Source of the DNA: Arthrobacter psychrochitiniphilus
GTDB lineage: Bacteria; Actinomycetota; Actinomycetes; Actinomycetales; Micrococcaceae
Direction: 5' to 3'
NCBI RefSeq assembly: GCF_003185915.1
Contig: NZ_QHLZ01000004.1
Span: 124,001 to 188,000 of the forward strand
DNA: 64,000 nt
The position numbers were made by a program, and so were the translations under genes. Under the pieces are notes generated by a model. It saw only the letters and a program-made list of their open reading frames with translations. It was not told the origin of the DNA and searched no databases. The stretch's first letter is position 1. Each line of letters opens with the position of its first letter. Shown here piece by piece: positions 17,668-25,561 of the stretch.

Positions 17668-18090
17668 TCAGCTTTCCTGCGTGCGCTTCTTGCGGTGGAA
17701 GATGAGGGCAACGGCAATTCCGGCGAGCCAGAAGTCTTTGGCCATGGCGGTGCCTGCGGGTGTGGGGCGAATACTGCCGGGGTGGGTCATCCCCGGTGCC
17801 TTCAAATAGGTGGCCACTAGGCCGCCAGAAAATACGCCCAGTGCCAGCCCCGCAAGCCGGGTGGGGACGAAGGGGGCCAGCACAACAGTCCCCAGGGCGA
17901 TTTCGGAGTAGCTGAGATATTTGCCAAACTTTTCAGGCGCCAGCTGGCCCAGTTGCGGGATTGCTCGCTGGGCGGATTCCTGTAGTCCGGCAGCCTGCTC
18001 CATAGGAAGGTTGAGTTTGCCAATTCCGGTATTGAGAATGAACGCTCCGGAAACGAGTCGAAGTGCTGCGTTGCTAATGCTGAATCCCAT
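17668..18090 (-). CDS. DoxX-like membrane protein
   Basis: A 140-residue integral membrane protein with about four hydrophobic segments and the DoxX/DoxD-like beginning ALRLVSGAFILNTGIGKL. The C-terminus ends in a basic HRKKR tail, probably cytoplasmic. Relatives sit in membrane redox complexes, but no partner gene is adjacent: the neighbours are the broken FAD oxidoreductase (142 bp downstream, same strand) and an unknown protein. Co-transcription with the oxidoreductase is possible. Confidence 0.7.
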   Translation of the reverse strand: MGFSISNAALRLVSGAFILNTGIGKLNLPMEQAAGLQESAQRAIPQLGQLAPEKFGKYLSYSEIALGTVVLAPFVPTRLAGLALGVFSGGLVATYLKAPGMTHPGSIRPTPAGTAMAKDFWLAGIAVALIFHRKKRTQES

Positions 18091-18234
18091 GGTTGTCTCC
18101 TGAAGTCTGCGGTTAACGTGCAGCTTTAGCCTATGGTTACCAGCAAACCCTGGCTAGTGTGGTCCGCTTTCTGGGCCGAGACTCAGTCCCTACTGGCTGT
18201 AGGACGGAGATTTGATGGCGGCGATTCCTCCAGA

Positions 18235-18240
18235 TATGGT
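18235..18240 (+). promoter_or_regulatory. -10 element for a leaderless mRNA
   Basis: TATGGT ends six bases before the ATG at 18247, with no ribosome-binding site. Confidence 0.45.
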
Positions 18241-18246
18241 TGCGCG

Positions 18247-18657
18247 ATGAAGCAAAAGCCTGGCTCGGGTGTCCGTCGGGCGTGGATGAAGGTGATCCTG
18301 ATGCTCGCAATACCCGTCCTCTTTCTTGTCTGGGTGATCATCGTGGTACCAGCTTTGGTGATTTACGACAGTTTCCACCCAGTAGCGGTTCAATGCACGG
18401 TTAAGTCCACGAGCCTCTATGAGGGGTCAAAACGGTATGTTCCATTTCGGGTAATTATTGAAACTGACGACTGTGGCGATGTGTCTGTTGCTAGGGGAGT
18501 AACTGCTGAAAATCAGCAGGACATAGCCGATAGTTTTGTTCTAGGTGAGCGCTATGAATTCACCGTGGGTAAGTTCGAGCTTGAGTGGTGGGGCCCCTTG
18601 AAACAGAAAGCCGGCGGAACACTCGTGGCAGAGCACTACCGCAAAATTCTTACCTAG
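18247..18657 (+). CDS. Membrane-anchored hypothetical protein
   Basis: A 136-residue protein: a basic N-terminus (KQKPGSGVRRAWMK), one strong transmembrane segment (about 17-42) and an extracytoplasmic domain of about 95 residues that is beta-rich and contains two Cys (in VQCTV and DDCGD) that could form a disulfide. No family recognised. The ATG is chosen because of the hexamer six bases upstream; an in-frame extension to 18133 lacks signals. The GC content is slightly lower than in its neighbours. It lies between DoxX and TetR genes with no obvious functional link. Confidence 0.55.
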   Translation: MKQKPGSGVRRAWMKVILMLAIPVLFLVWVIIVVPALVIYDSFHPVAVQCTVKSTSLYEGSKRYVPFRVIIETDDCGDVSVARGVTAENQQDIADSFVLGERYEFTVGKFELEWWGPLKQKAGGTLVAEHYRKILT

Positions 18658-18685
18658 GACTGCGCTTCGATCCTCCCAGTAGCAC

Positions 18686-19378
18686 TTACTCCGTATCACT
18701 GACTCTGGTGCTAGTTGCCAGCAATCCCGCTATCATGGCGCTGAGTCCAAGAGTGAAAGCGGCATTGGCATCGCTTTGACCGCCGGGGTTGCTGCGCTGG
18801 GTGACCGCGGCGGCAAAGTGAGGTGCCTGCGGGGCCAAGGATCCGGCGTCGAAAATATCAGCTGGAGCATTGACATCATAGGCGGAGCCATAAATGAATG
18901 ACTCCAGCGCCACCACGGCGTCAATGATGGAATCCGAGGGCCAGCCGGCCGCAAGGAAGCCCTTCGTAACGGCCTCATACATGGTGATTGTGGCGGGTGC
19001 GTTGGTGACCGGCAGCAGTGCAATCACAGGGATCAGCGGCAAGTGCGCGGCAAAAACATTACGGTAGGAATGCGCCCAAATTTTGACGGCTTCCGCCCAT
19101 GGTTCCACCCCAAAAGCAGTGACATCCACCCGGCCCATCAAGTGATCCTCCACCAGCAGCAGCACATCCTGCTTGGAGCGGACATGGTTATATAGCGCCG
19201 AGGGGGCCACATTCAGTGATTTGGCGAGCGCCGCCATGGTCAGGCCCTTGTACCCGTCAGCGCTAACCAGCTTCAGTGCAGCTTTGGTGATGCGAGCGGA
19301 ACTGAGTACCGCCTGTGGTGGGCGCCCTGCCCGGCGTCGTGCATGGGTGGGTGCGCCTGCAGCTGAGCCCAAGGTCAC
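18686..19378 (-). CDS. TetR-family transcriptional regulator
   Basis: A 230-residue regulator with the N-terminal TetR helix-turn-helix: ITKAALKLVSADGYKGLTM, then ALAKSLNVAPSALYNHVRSK (about 45-65), and a C-terminal all-helical ligand domain. It is divergent from putrescine oxidase, and a 9-bp-armed inverted repeat lies in between, so it probably represses the putrescine module and responds to putrescine or a product. The start could be GTG 19378 (after GGAAGG) or TTG 19396. Confidence 0.85.
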   Translation of the reverse strand: MTLGSAAGAPTHARRRAGRPPQAVLSSARITKAALKLVSADGYKGLTMAALAKSLNVAPSALYNHVRSKQDVLLLVEDHLMGRVDVTAFGVEPWAEAVKIWAHSYRNVFAAHLPLIPVIALLPVTNAPATITMYEAVTKGFLAAGWPSDSIIDAVVALESFIYGSAYDVNAPADIFDAGSLAPQAPHFAAAVTQRSNPGGQSDANAAFTLGLSAMIAGLLATSTRVSDTE

Positions 19379-19457
19379 GTCCCCTTCCGTGCGCAACGGC
19401 GCAAGATTTTTACTCCACCCTCTTTACGGGAGGCGGTGATGTCGGTTACAGTCTAAT

Positions 19458-19480
19458 CTAAATGAACGGCATTCATTTAG
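19458..19480. promoter_or_regulatory. Likely TetR operator upstream of putrescine oxidase
   Basis: CTAAATGAA and TTCATTTAG form a perfect 9-bp inverted repeat with a 5-base spacer. The left arm overlaps a TAATCT hexamer (19454-19459), so binding would block transcription of the oxidase gene. Confidence 0.7.
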
Positions 19481-19518
19481 TGAAGCCTGTCACGAGCAGC
19501 TTCGCAGGAGAGGGAAAT

Positions 19519-20898
19519 ATGACATCCGAGACAATCAGCATGGACCGCGACGTCGTCATCATCGGCGCAGGACCGTCAGGGCTCACCGCAGCACGCGAAT
19601 TGAAAAAGGCTGGCCTGAGTGTGGCCGTTCTTGAGGCGCGGGAGCGCGTGGGCGGGCGCACCTGGTCCAACACGATCGACGGCGCTTGGCTGGAAATTGG
19701 CGGTCAGTGGGTCTCCCCGGATCAGACTGCGCTGATTGGTCTACTCGACGAGCTCGGCCTGGACACCTACCCCCGCTACCGCGATGGCGACAGCGTTTAC
19801 CTGGCGCCGGATGGCACCCGTACCCGCTACACCGGTGAGATGTTCCCCGTCAGCGCCGAAACCGAGGCTGCGATGAACAAGCTCATCGAGACCCTAGACG
19901 CGCTCGCTGCCGCCATGGACCCGGCCAAGCCCTGGGAGCACCCGGCGGCACGCGAGCTGGACATCATCTCCTTCCACCATTGGTTGCGCAGCCAGTCTGA
20001 AAATGAGGAGGCCTGCAACAACATTGGCCTGTTCATTGCTGGCGGCATGCTCACCAAGCCCGCCCACGCCTTCTCCGCACTGCAGGCCGTACTCATGGCT
20101 GCCTCGGCGGGCTCCTTCAGCAACCTAGTTGATGACAACTTCATCCTGGACAAGCGGGTCATTGGTGGCATGCAGGGACTCTCCCTCGCCATAGCTGCCG
20201 GTTTGGGTGAGGACGTTATCTTGAACTCCCCGGCCCGCACCATCCGCTGGGAAGAGGCCGACGGCGGCTACCGCGCCACCGTGATTGCCGACGGCGCCAC
20301 CGTGAGAGCCAAGCGCGTAGTCATGGCCGTCCCGCCAAACCTGTACAGCCGCGTCTCCTTCGACCCGCCGCTGCCGCGCCGCCAGCACCAGATGCACCAG
20401 CACCAGTCCCTGGGCTTCGTGATCAAGGTTCACGCCGTGTACGAAACCCCGTTCTGGCGTAAGGACGGTCTCTCCGGTACCGGCTTCAGCGCTTCCTCCC
20501 TGGTTCAGGAGGTGTATGACAACACGAACCACGAGGATCCCCGCGGCACTTTGGTGGGGTTCATCTCCGATGAAAAAGCTGACTACGTCTTCACCCTCAG
20601 CGCTGAAGAACGCAAGAAGGCCATCACAGCAGCCCTCGCCGAATTCCTTGGCGATGAAGCAGCCGAGCCGGTGGTCTACTACGAATCTGATTGGGGCTCG
20701 GAGGAGTGGACCCGTGGCGCCTACGCTTCCAGCTACGATCTGGGCGGTCTGCACCGCTATGGCGCCGATCAGCTGACACCCGTTGGGCCTATCCACTGGT
20801 CCTGTTCCGACCTCGCAGCAGAGGGCTACCAGCACGTTGACGGGGCTGTGCGCATGGGCCAGGACACTGCAGCGAAGCTGATCGCAGAACTGGCGTAG
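19519..20898 (+). CDS. puo: Putrescine oxidase (flavin amine oxidase)
   Basis: A 459-residue FAD amine oxidase that converts putrescine to 4-aminobutanal (1-pyrroline), ammonia and hydrogen peroxide. The dinucleotide-binding motif DVVIIGAGPSGLTAARELKK is at about 10-29, with RVGGRTW and EIGGQWVSPDQTAL after it. The protein is nearly colinear with the Rhodococcus/Arthrobacter putrescine oxidases I recall, including DPPLPRRQHQMHQHQSLG, YESDWGSEEWTRGAYA and the C-terminal AEGYQHVDGAVRMGQ. The ATG at 19519 follows AGGAGAGG; an upstream ATG at 19462 lies inside the operator region. First gene of a three-gene module with a Usp protein and an APC permease. Confidence 0.9.
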   Translation: MTSETISMDRDVVIIGAGPSGLTAARELKKAGLSVAVLEARERVGGRTWSNTIDGAWLEIGGQWVSPDQTALIGLLDELGLDTYPRYRDGDSVYLAPDGTRTRYTGEMFPVSAETEAAMNKLIETLDALAAAMDPAKPWEHPAARELDIISFHHWLRSQSENEEACNNIGLFIAGGMLTKPAHAFSALQAVLMAASAGSFSNLVDDNFILDKRVIGGMQGLSLAIAAGLGEDVILNSPARTIRWEEADGGYRATVIADGATVRAKRVVMAVPPNLYSRVSFDPPLPRRQHQMHQHQSLGFVIKVHAVYETPFWRKDGLSGTGFSASSLVQEVYDNTNHEDPRGTLVGFISDEKADYVFTLSAEERKKAITAALAEFLGDEAAEPVVYYESDWGSEEWTRGAYASSYDLGGLHRYGADQLTPVGPIHWSCSDLAAEGYQHVDGAVRMGQDTAAKLIAELA

Positions 20899-20972
20899 CA
20901 ACCGTTGGCGGGCTGGCCCCGCCCGGCATCCCCGGCAGCACAATGACAATGACGTCCTGAGGAGGACCCTTT

Positions 20973-21932
20973 ATGCGGTATGTAGTTGGATATACGGCCA
21001 ACGGCCGTGGCGGCGATGCCGTCAACCTAGCGGTTGCCTTGGCCCGCCGCCAAGGGGCCGCCTTGGACCTTGTCATGGTGATGCCTGAGGATTCGCCATA
21101 CAACGGTGTCTACCCGCCCGCGGCGGGCTTCGAAAACATTTTGGCTCAGCAGGTTGGTCAGTGGCTGGAGGAAGGCTTGGCCTTGATCCCCTCCGACGTT
21201 GTGGCCACGGCGCACGTGGTCCGGGGTGAATCTGAAGCTAGCGCCTTGATCGAGGCAGCCAAAGACCTCCACGCTTCGGCGCTGATCATCGGCGCCAGCA
21301 GCACAGGCCTGTTCAAACGTTTCACCGTTGGTTCGGTGGCCAGTGCCTTGCTGCACGCATCGGCCGTTCCTGTGGTTTTGGCTCCCGCCGGCTATAGCCG
21401 CACTGAGCCCATTACCCGCCTGACCTGCGCCGTTGGTTCGCGTGAGGGTGCCGAACAAGTGCTCATGGTGGGGCTCACCACGGCTAGGCGCCGCGGCTTG
21501 CCGCTGCGCCTCGTTTCCCTCGTAGCCCTTGGCAACGATGACGGCGGCACCACAGTAGAGGATGCCAGCAAGCACTTGCATGGGCTCGTCGATGCCAGTG
21601 CAGCGCTCGATGCGGGCTTGTTGGAGAAACTGGACATCGAAGTTGTGGTCGGTAGCGGGCGGACCATTGAGGACGCCGTTGATGGCCTGCATTGGAAGAA
21701 GGGTGAGATCTTGATCATCGGATCCAGCCGGCTAGCACAAGGTAAGTCCATATTCCTGGGCAGCACGGCCAACCGCATCCTGCGCGCCCTGCCTGTGCCT
21801 ATGATCGTGGTTCCCCGAGACTATGCGGGAACTGCGGATGATCTGCTCCAAACCAGCCAGGTTCCCGTGGTTGACGCCGCGGGGCCATCATCGGTTGCCC
21901 CCACATCGGAAGTAAAAGAGGCAGGCAAATGA
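20973..21932 (+). CDS. Tandem universal stress protein (two Usp domains)
   Basis: A 319-residue soluble protein of two Usp repeats. Each begins with a beta strand (MRYVVGYTANGRGGDAVNLA; TRLTCAVGSREGAEQVLMVG) and ends with an ATP-site signature: ALIIGASSTGLFKRFTVGSV near 108-127 and LIIGSSRLAQGKSIFLGSTA near 250-269. GAGGAGG precedes the start. Its stop overlaps the permease ATG by four bases (ATGA), so it is coupled to the transporter; Usp proteins encoded next to APC permeases are thought to modulate transport, which is inference here. Confidence 0.85.
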   Translation: MRYVVGYTANGRGGDAVNLAVALARRQGAALDLVMVMPEDSPYNGVYPPAAGFENILAQQVGQWLEEGLALIPSDVVATAHVVRGESEASALIEAAKDLHASALIIGASSTGLFKRFTVGSVASALLHASAVPVVLAPAGYSRTEPITRLTCAVGSREGAEQVLMVGLTTARRRGLPLRLVSLVALGNDDGGTTVEDASKHLHGLVDASAALDAGLLEKLDIEVVVGSGRTIEDAVDGLHWKKGEILIIGSSRLAQGKSIFLGSTANRILRALPVPMIVVPRDYAGTADDLLQTSQVPVVDAAGPSSVAPTSEVKEAGK

Positions 21933-23461
21933 GTTCTCGGGACACAGTAAGGAATGCCACGGGAGATCACGGGCTGAGCGAGAAGGGCCTCAAGGCCGGC
22001 TCGGTTGGTCTGATTGGCGCGGTAGTCATAGGTATCTCCTGCATCGCTCCGGCCTATACTCTCACCGCGGCTCTGGGCCCCACCGTTTCGGAAGTGGGGG
22101 TGCACCTACCTGCCATCTTCCTTGTAGGCTTCATCCCCATGCTCTTGGTGGCCCTTGGTTATCGGGAACTGAACAATGCCATGCCCGACGCCGGCACCTC
22201 CTTCACATGGGCATCGCGCGCCTTTGGTCCATGGCTGGGGTGGATGGGTGGCTGGGGACTGATCGCTGCCACCATCATTGTGCTTTCTAACCTGGCTGCC
22301 GTTGCGGTGGACTTCTTTTATCTAATGTTGGCGCAGATCTTCAGCAATCCGGGCCTAGCTGATCTGACCCGCATCCTGCCCTTGAACATTGCCACCACGC
22401 TGGTCTTCATTGCCGGCGCCTGCTGGATCTCATACCGGGGCATGGAAACAACCAAATCCTTCCAGTACATACTGGTGGCATTTCAGCTGCTGGTGCTGGG
22501 CTGGTTTGCGATTGCGGCCTTCGCGCACGTTGCCAATGGCACAGCCTTTGACGCCACTACCATTTCGGCCGACTGGTTCAACCCCTTCGCGGTTGAATCC
22601 TTCTCCCAATTTGCTGCGGGAGTGTCCTTGTCCATCTTCATCTTCTGGGGCTGGGACGTGACCTTGACCATGAACGAGGAGACAAAAAACCCGAAGAAAA
22701 CCCCAGGGCGGGCCGCCACCGTCACGATCGTGGTGATTGTCTTGATCTACATGACGGTTTCTTTGGCTACCTTGTCCTTCGCCGGGATTGGAACAACCGG
22801 TCTGGGCGCGGGAAACCCAGAGAATCAGAACAGCATCTTTGCTGTGTTGGCAGGGCCAGTCATGGGACCCTTTGCCATCTTGATGTCACTGGCCATCTTG
22901 AGCTCATCCGCCGCATCACTGCAATCCACCTTTGTCTCCCCAGCCAGGACGCTGCTATCAATGGGACACTACCAAGCCCTACCGAAGAGCTTTGGCAAGA
23001 TCAGCCCCACCTATAAGTCCCCGGGGTATGCCACGATCGTCGCCGCCATTGCTGCAGCAGCGTTCTACATCGTCACCCGGACACTGTCCGAGAATGCTCT
23101 GTGGGACACCATTACGGCCTTGGGCATGATGATCTGCTTCTACTACGGCATCACCGCGCTGGCCTGTGTCTGGTACTTCCGGGCAGAAGCTTTTCACGGT
23201 GCAAAGAATTTTGTGTTCAAGTTCCTGGCCCCACTAGTAGGCGGCGTGATCTTGCTGGTCATGTTCTTCAAGACCGCCTATGACTCCATGGATCCCGCTT
23301 ACGGTTCCGGCTCCAACATTGGCGGGCTCGGCTTGGTGTTCATCCTGGGCTGTGGGGTGCTCTTGCTGGGGGTGGTGCTGATGTTCATCATGTACAAGCG
23401 CAGCCCCGAGTTCTTCAAGGGCCAAGTCCTGAGCCGGGCCAGCCAGCCCTATAACCCGTAA
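21929..23461 (+). CDS. APC-family amino acid/polyamine permease
   Basis: A 510-residue inner-membrane transporter with about 12 helices. Helix 1 has the APC signature GLIGAVVIGISCIAPAYTLTA, followed by YRELNNAMPDAGTSFTWASRAFGPWLGW, and WGWDVTLTMNEETKNPKKTPGRA in the middle. Its place behind putrescine oxidase and a TetR regulator suggests it imports putrescine or a related amine. The stop is followed by an exceptionally long hairpin terminator. Confidence 0.85.
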   Translation: MSSRDTVRNATGDHGLSEKGLKAGSVGLIGAVVIGISCIAPAYTLTAALGPTVSEVGVHLPAIFLVGFIPMLLVALGYRELNNAMPDAGTSFTWASRAFGPWLGWMGGWGLIAATIIVLSNLAAVAVDFFYLMLAQIFSNPGLADLTRILPLNIATTLVFIAGACWISYRGMETTKSFQYILVAFQLLVLGWFAIAAFAHVANGTAFDATTISADWFNPFAVESFSQFAAGVSLSIFIFWGWDVTLTMNEETKNPKKTPGRAATVTIVVIVLIYMTVSLATLSFAGIGTTGLGAGNPENQNSIFAVLAGPVMGPFAILMSLAILSSSAASLQSTFVSPARTLLSMGHYQALPKSFGKISPTYKSPGYATIVAAIAAAAFYIVTRTLSENALWDTITALGMMICFYYGITALACVWYFRAEAFHGAKNFVFKFLAPLVGGVILLVMFFKTAYDSMDPAYGSGSNIGGLGLVFILGCGVLLLGVVLMFIMYKRSPEFFKGQVLSRASQPYNP

Positions 23462-23479
23462 CCGGAGCAGGGATCCCAA

Positions 23480-23545
23480 AAAGGACGGAGCTTGCGGGAA
23501 GGGACGGCGGTAGACCGCCGTCCCTTCCCGCAAGCTCCGTCCTTT
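23480..23545. terminator. Bidirectional terminator with a 32-bp perfect stem
   Basis: Arms 23480-23511 and 23514-23545 are exact complements around a 2-base centre (effective loop TAGA). The outer ends are AAAGG and CCTTT, giving T tracts on both strands. It separates the convergent permease and DUF5997 genes. Confidence 0.9.
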
Positions 23546-23558
23546 AACGTTCCGGCGG

Positions 23559-23948
23559 TCAGCTCTTGGGGCGGCGGGCTTCCTCGCGCTCCTTGGCCAG
23601 CTTCGCCTCGGCGCGAGCCTTGGCGTGCACGGAGCGTTCCTCAACCAGCCACGCCGGGGGAGCCTGCAGCAGCGCGGTGATCTCCGCCGTCGTGAGTGCC
23701 TCGGTAATCTCTGAACGGTTCAGGCCACCAATGGAGATGTTCAACTTCTGCGCAATCACTGGGCGCGGGTGCGGGCCATTGCGGCGAAGCTCGGCCAGCC
23801 ACTCCGGGGGAGTGTCCTGCAAAACCTTGAATTCCTCCCGGCTGATCGCGTTCTCTTGGAATTCAGCGGGAGCCGCGGGCAGGTGGATGCCCAGCTTCTT
23901 GGCCGCTGTGGCGGATTTCATGGCTTGGGGGGAAGGTTTGATGCTCAT
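23559..23948 (-). CDS. DUF5997 family protein
   Basis: A 129-residue soluble protein. Typical features are the start MKSATAAKKLGIHLPAAPAE-like stretch, PPEWLAELRRNGPHPRPV (about 47-64), KLNISIGGLNR and a charged Arg/Lys/Glu C-terminal tail. The function is unknown. In actinobacteria it is often encoded divergently from a LysR-type effector-domain protein, as here, suggesting a common function. The start codon is preceded six bases upstream by TACCCT, so its mRNA is probably leaderless. Confidence 0.8.
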   Translation of the reverse strand: MSIKPSPQAMKSATAAKKLGIHLPAAPAEFQENAISREEFKVLQDTPPEWLAELRRNGPHPRPVIAQKLNISIGGLNRSEITEALTTAEITALLQAPPAWLVEERSVHAKARAEAKLAKEREEARRPKS

Positions 23949-23954
23949 ATATCA

Positions 23955-23960
23955 AGGGTA
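23955..23960 (-). promoter_or_regulatory. -10 element for leaderless DUF5997 mRNA
   Basis: On the minus strand TACCCT ends six bases before the ATG at 23948. Confidence 0.45.
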
Positions 23961-23999
23961 CCGGTGCGGAGACGGTAGTTTAGTGGCAAAGCTGTGAGT

Positions 24000-24005
24000 T
24001 AGGGT
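24000..24005 (+). promoter_or_regulatory. -10 element for a leaderless mRNA
   Basis: TAGGGT ends six bases before the GTG at 24012. Confidence 0.45.
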
Positions 24006-24011
24006 AAACAG

Positions 24012-24809
24012 GTGTCTGAATCCCGCGAACTTACAGTGACCTTCATCCCGGGCGTGACCCCTGGAAAGTGGATCCACCGATGGCAGGAGCGCATGCCTGA
24101 CGTGCCGCTTGTCTCAAATCCGGTTCCGGAATCCCATCAACTTGATGCCTTGCGCGCCGGCGAGGCGGACATGGCGTTTGTCCGCCTGCCCGTGGACAAG
24201 TCCGATCTGAACGTGGTGAGCATCTACAGCGAACTCTCCGTGGTGGTGGCACCTAAGGATCACCCTATCGCCGCCTTCGAAGAGCTCGACGTTGCGGATC
24301 TGGCCGACGAATACCTGCTGGCTGACCCCGATGACTTCCCGGCCTGGCGCGATATTTCCACCGAAATTGCCGCCGGAACCCGCAAGCCGTTGCCCGCCAT
24401 GGGCTCCCTCGAAGAGGCCCTGGATCTGGTGGAGGCCGGGCTCGGCATCCTGATCCTGCCCATGTCCGTAGGCCGCCACTTCAGCCGTAAAACCCTACGA
24501 TCACGGCTGCTGCACGGTGTGCCGGACACCAGCATTGGCCTCGCCTGGCCGCTTCTCGATCCGCCCAGCGCGGACGAGGAAATCTTCCAAGAGTTCATCG
24601 GCGTGGTGCGTGGCCGCAGTGCCAACAGCTCCCGCCAGCCCTCCGTCCTAGCCAAGCAGGATGCCGCACCGAAAAAGGGCGCCAAGTCTGCAAAAGGTAC
24701 GACGCCGGCACGCAGTAATGCGGCCAAGTCCAAGTCCGGCGGTGCCAACCTGCGCGGCGGTGGCCGGCCAGGCGGCAAGGCGCGGGCCGCAAAGCGCGGT
24801 CGGCGCTAG
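24012..24809 (+). CDS. LysR-type substrate-binding domain protein without HTH
   Basis: A 265-residue protein that starts directly in the LysR effector (periplasmic-binding-protein-like) fold: LTVTFIPGVTPGKWIHRW, then LDALRAGEADMAFVRLP, VVAPKDHPIA and LVEAGLGILILPMSV. No helix-turn-helix precedes it, and the region upstream is the divergent promoter, so none is missing by truncation. After about residue 200 the domain gives way to a ~60-residue Lys/Ala/Arg/Gly-rich basic tail (KSAKGTTPARSNAAKSKSGG), like a nucleic-acid-binding tail. It could be a non-classical DNA-binding regulator. Paired with DUF5997. Confidence 0.8.
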   Translation: MSESRELTVTFIPGVTPGKWIHRWQERMPDVPLVSNPVPESHQLDALRAGEADMAFVRLPVDKSDLNVVSIYSELSVVVAPKDHPIAAFEELDVADLADEYLLADPDDFPAWRDISTEIAAGTRKPLPAMGSLEEALDLVEAGLGILILPMSVGRHFSRKTLRSRLLHGVPDTSIGLAWPLLDPPSADEEIFQEFIGVVRGRSANSSRQPSVLAKQDAAPKKGAKSAKGTTPARSNAAKSKSGGANLRGGGRPGGKARAAKRGRR

Positions 24810-24814
24810 TCCCC

Positions 24815-24926
24815 AACCCCTCCCACTGCTCGCAAGCTCGTAGCGGGTCCCTCGGGGCGGGGGCCCACCCAACCCCTCCCACTGCTCGCAAGCTCGTAGC
24901 GGGTCCCTCGGGGCGGGGGCCCACCC
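24815..24926. repeat. Two direct copies of a 56-bp GC-rich unit
   Basis: 24815-24870 and 24871-24926 are identical. Each contains CTCGCAAGCTCG and a G/C-rich block GGTCCCTCGGGGCGGGGGCC. The unit is intergenic, directly after the LysR-like gene, with no coding potential that I can support. Confidence 0.9.
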
Positions 24927-24957
24927 GCCTGCTCCCCCGTCTTATGATCACGTCTTA

Positions 24958-24997
24958 AACTAAGGAACCCCCAGCGTTTGCCGGGGGTTCCTTAGTT
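24958..24997. terminator. Bidirectional terminator, 15-bp perfect stem
   Basis: AACTAAGGAACCCCC and its complement enclose a 10-base loop between the LysR-like gene and the convergent WXG100 gene. Confidence 0.85.
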
Positions 24998-25015
24998 GCG
25001 CTGTAAAAAAACTTC

Positions 25016-25279
25016 TTAGCGTGAAGCTTCGATCTGCTGCAGCTTCTGCTTGTTGACCAAGGTCTTGACCTGGGTCAGATCATTGATGACGTTATTGAGC
25101 TGCTTCTTTGAGGTGGGCCAGGTGGTGCCCTTGAAGCGGGTGGCGTCGGCGCCTTCCCAGCGAACGGACTGAGCCTTGCCGTCAAGGGTGGACATTGCCG
25201 TGGTGATCTGGTCAATGGCTGAAGCCAACTTGGAAACCAGTTCTGCCATGTCCTGGGGATCATTACCGATCATTGCCAT
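25016..25279 (-). CDS. WXG100 (ESAT-6-like) protein
   Basis: An 87-residue helical-hairpin protein of the type VII secretion substrate family. The turn motif RWEGADATRF contains the W-x-G near residue 41, flanked by two amphipathic helices, and the length is typical. AAAGGA precedes the ATG at 25279; an ATG three codons upstream is poorly spaced. No ESX ATPase or second WXG partner is adjacent, so it must use a secretion system encoded elsewhere or act as a homodimer. Confidence 0.85.
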   Translation of the reverse strand: MAMIGNDPQDMAELVSKLASAIDQITTAMSTLDGKAQSVRWEGADATRFKGTTWPTSKKQLNNVINDLTQVKTLVNKQKLQQIEASR

Positions 25280-25472
25280 GATGAACATCCTTTGCTAGAA
25301 AAATTTGCGGTTCTGCCGCTGTGCCTTCGCTGTTACCGGGGGTTTCCGGGGAAGCGATTACTTAGAATCTATCCCGGCTCCATCAACACCGTCGATGGGT
25401 TGGCCTACCCATGCAGACCTCCCCATGCCCTGTGGCCCGGCTGTGGACCGCCGGGGACGGGCCAGCGAATCA

Positions 25473-25501
25473 TTGACACGCCGAAGGTGCCGTGCCATAT
25501 T
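25473..25501 (+). promoter_or_regulatory. Sigma-70-type promoter of the proline-racemase-family gene
   Basis: TTGACA (25473-25478), a 17-bp spacer and CATATT (25496-25501) are near consensus. The start would be near 25508, leaving a leader of about 54 bases with GAGGGAGAG before the ATG at 25562. Confidence 0.65.
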
Positions 25502-25561
25502 GACGTGAAATGGCGGAGGAAGAGCCCACGCCTGGTGTCTGCGCTCGAGGGAGAGACGGCT

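Noticed and set aside
20125..20949. 274-codon minus-strand open frame
   Set aside because: Antisense to putrescine oxidase; no domain and no ribosome site.
25292..25561. 90-codon N-terminal extension of the proline-racemase-family gene
   Set aside because: It would run through a near-consensus promoter and has a composition unlike the enzyme; the family starts at the MKAAMWEIETFDYHTAGEP region.
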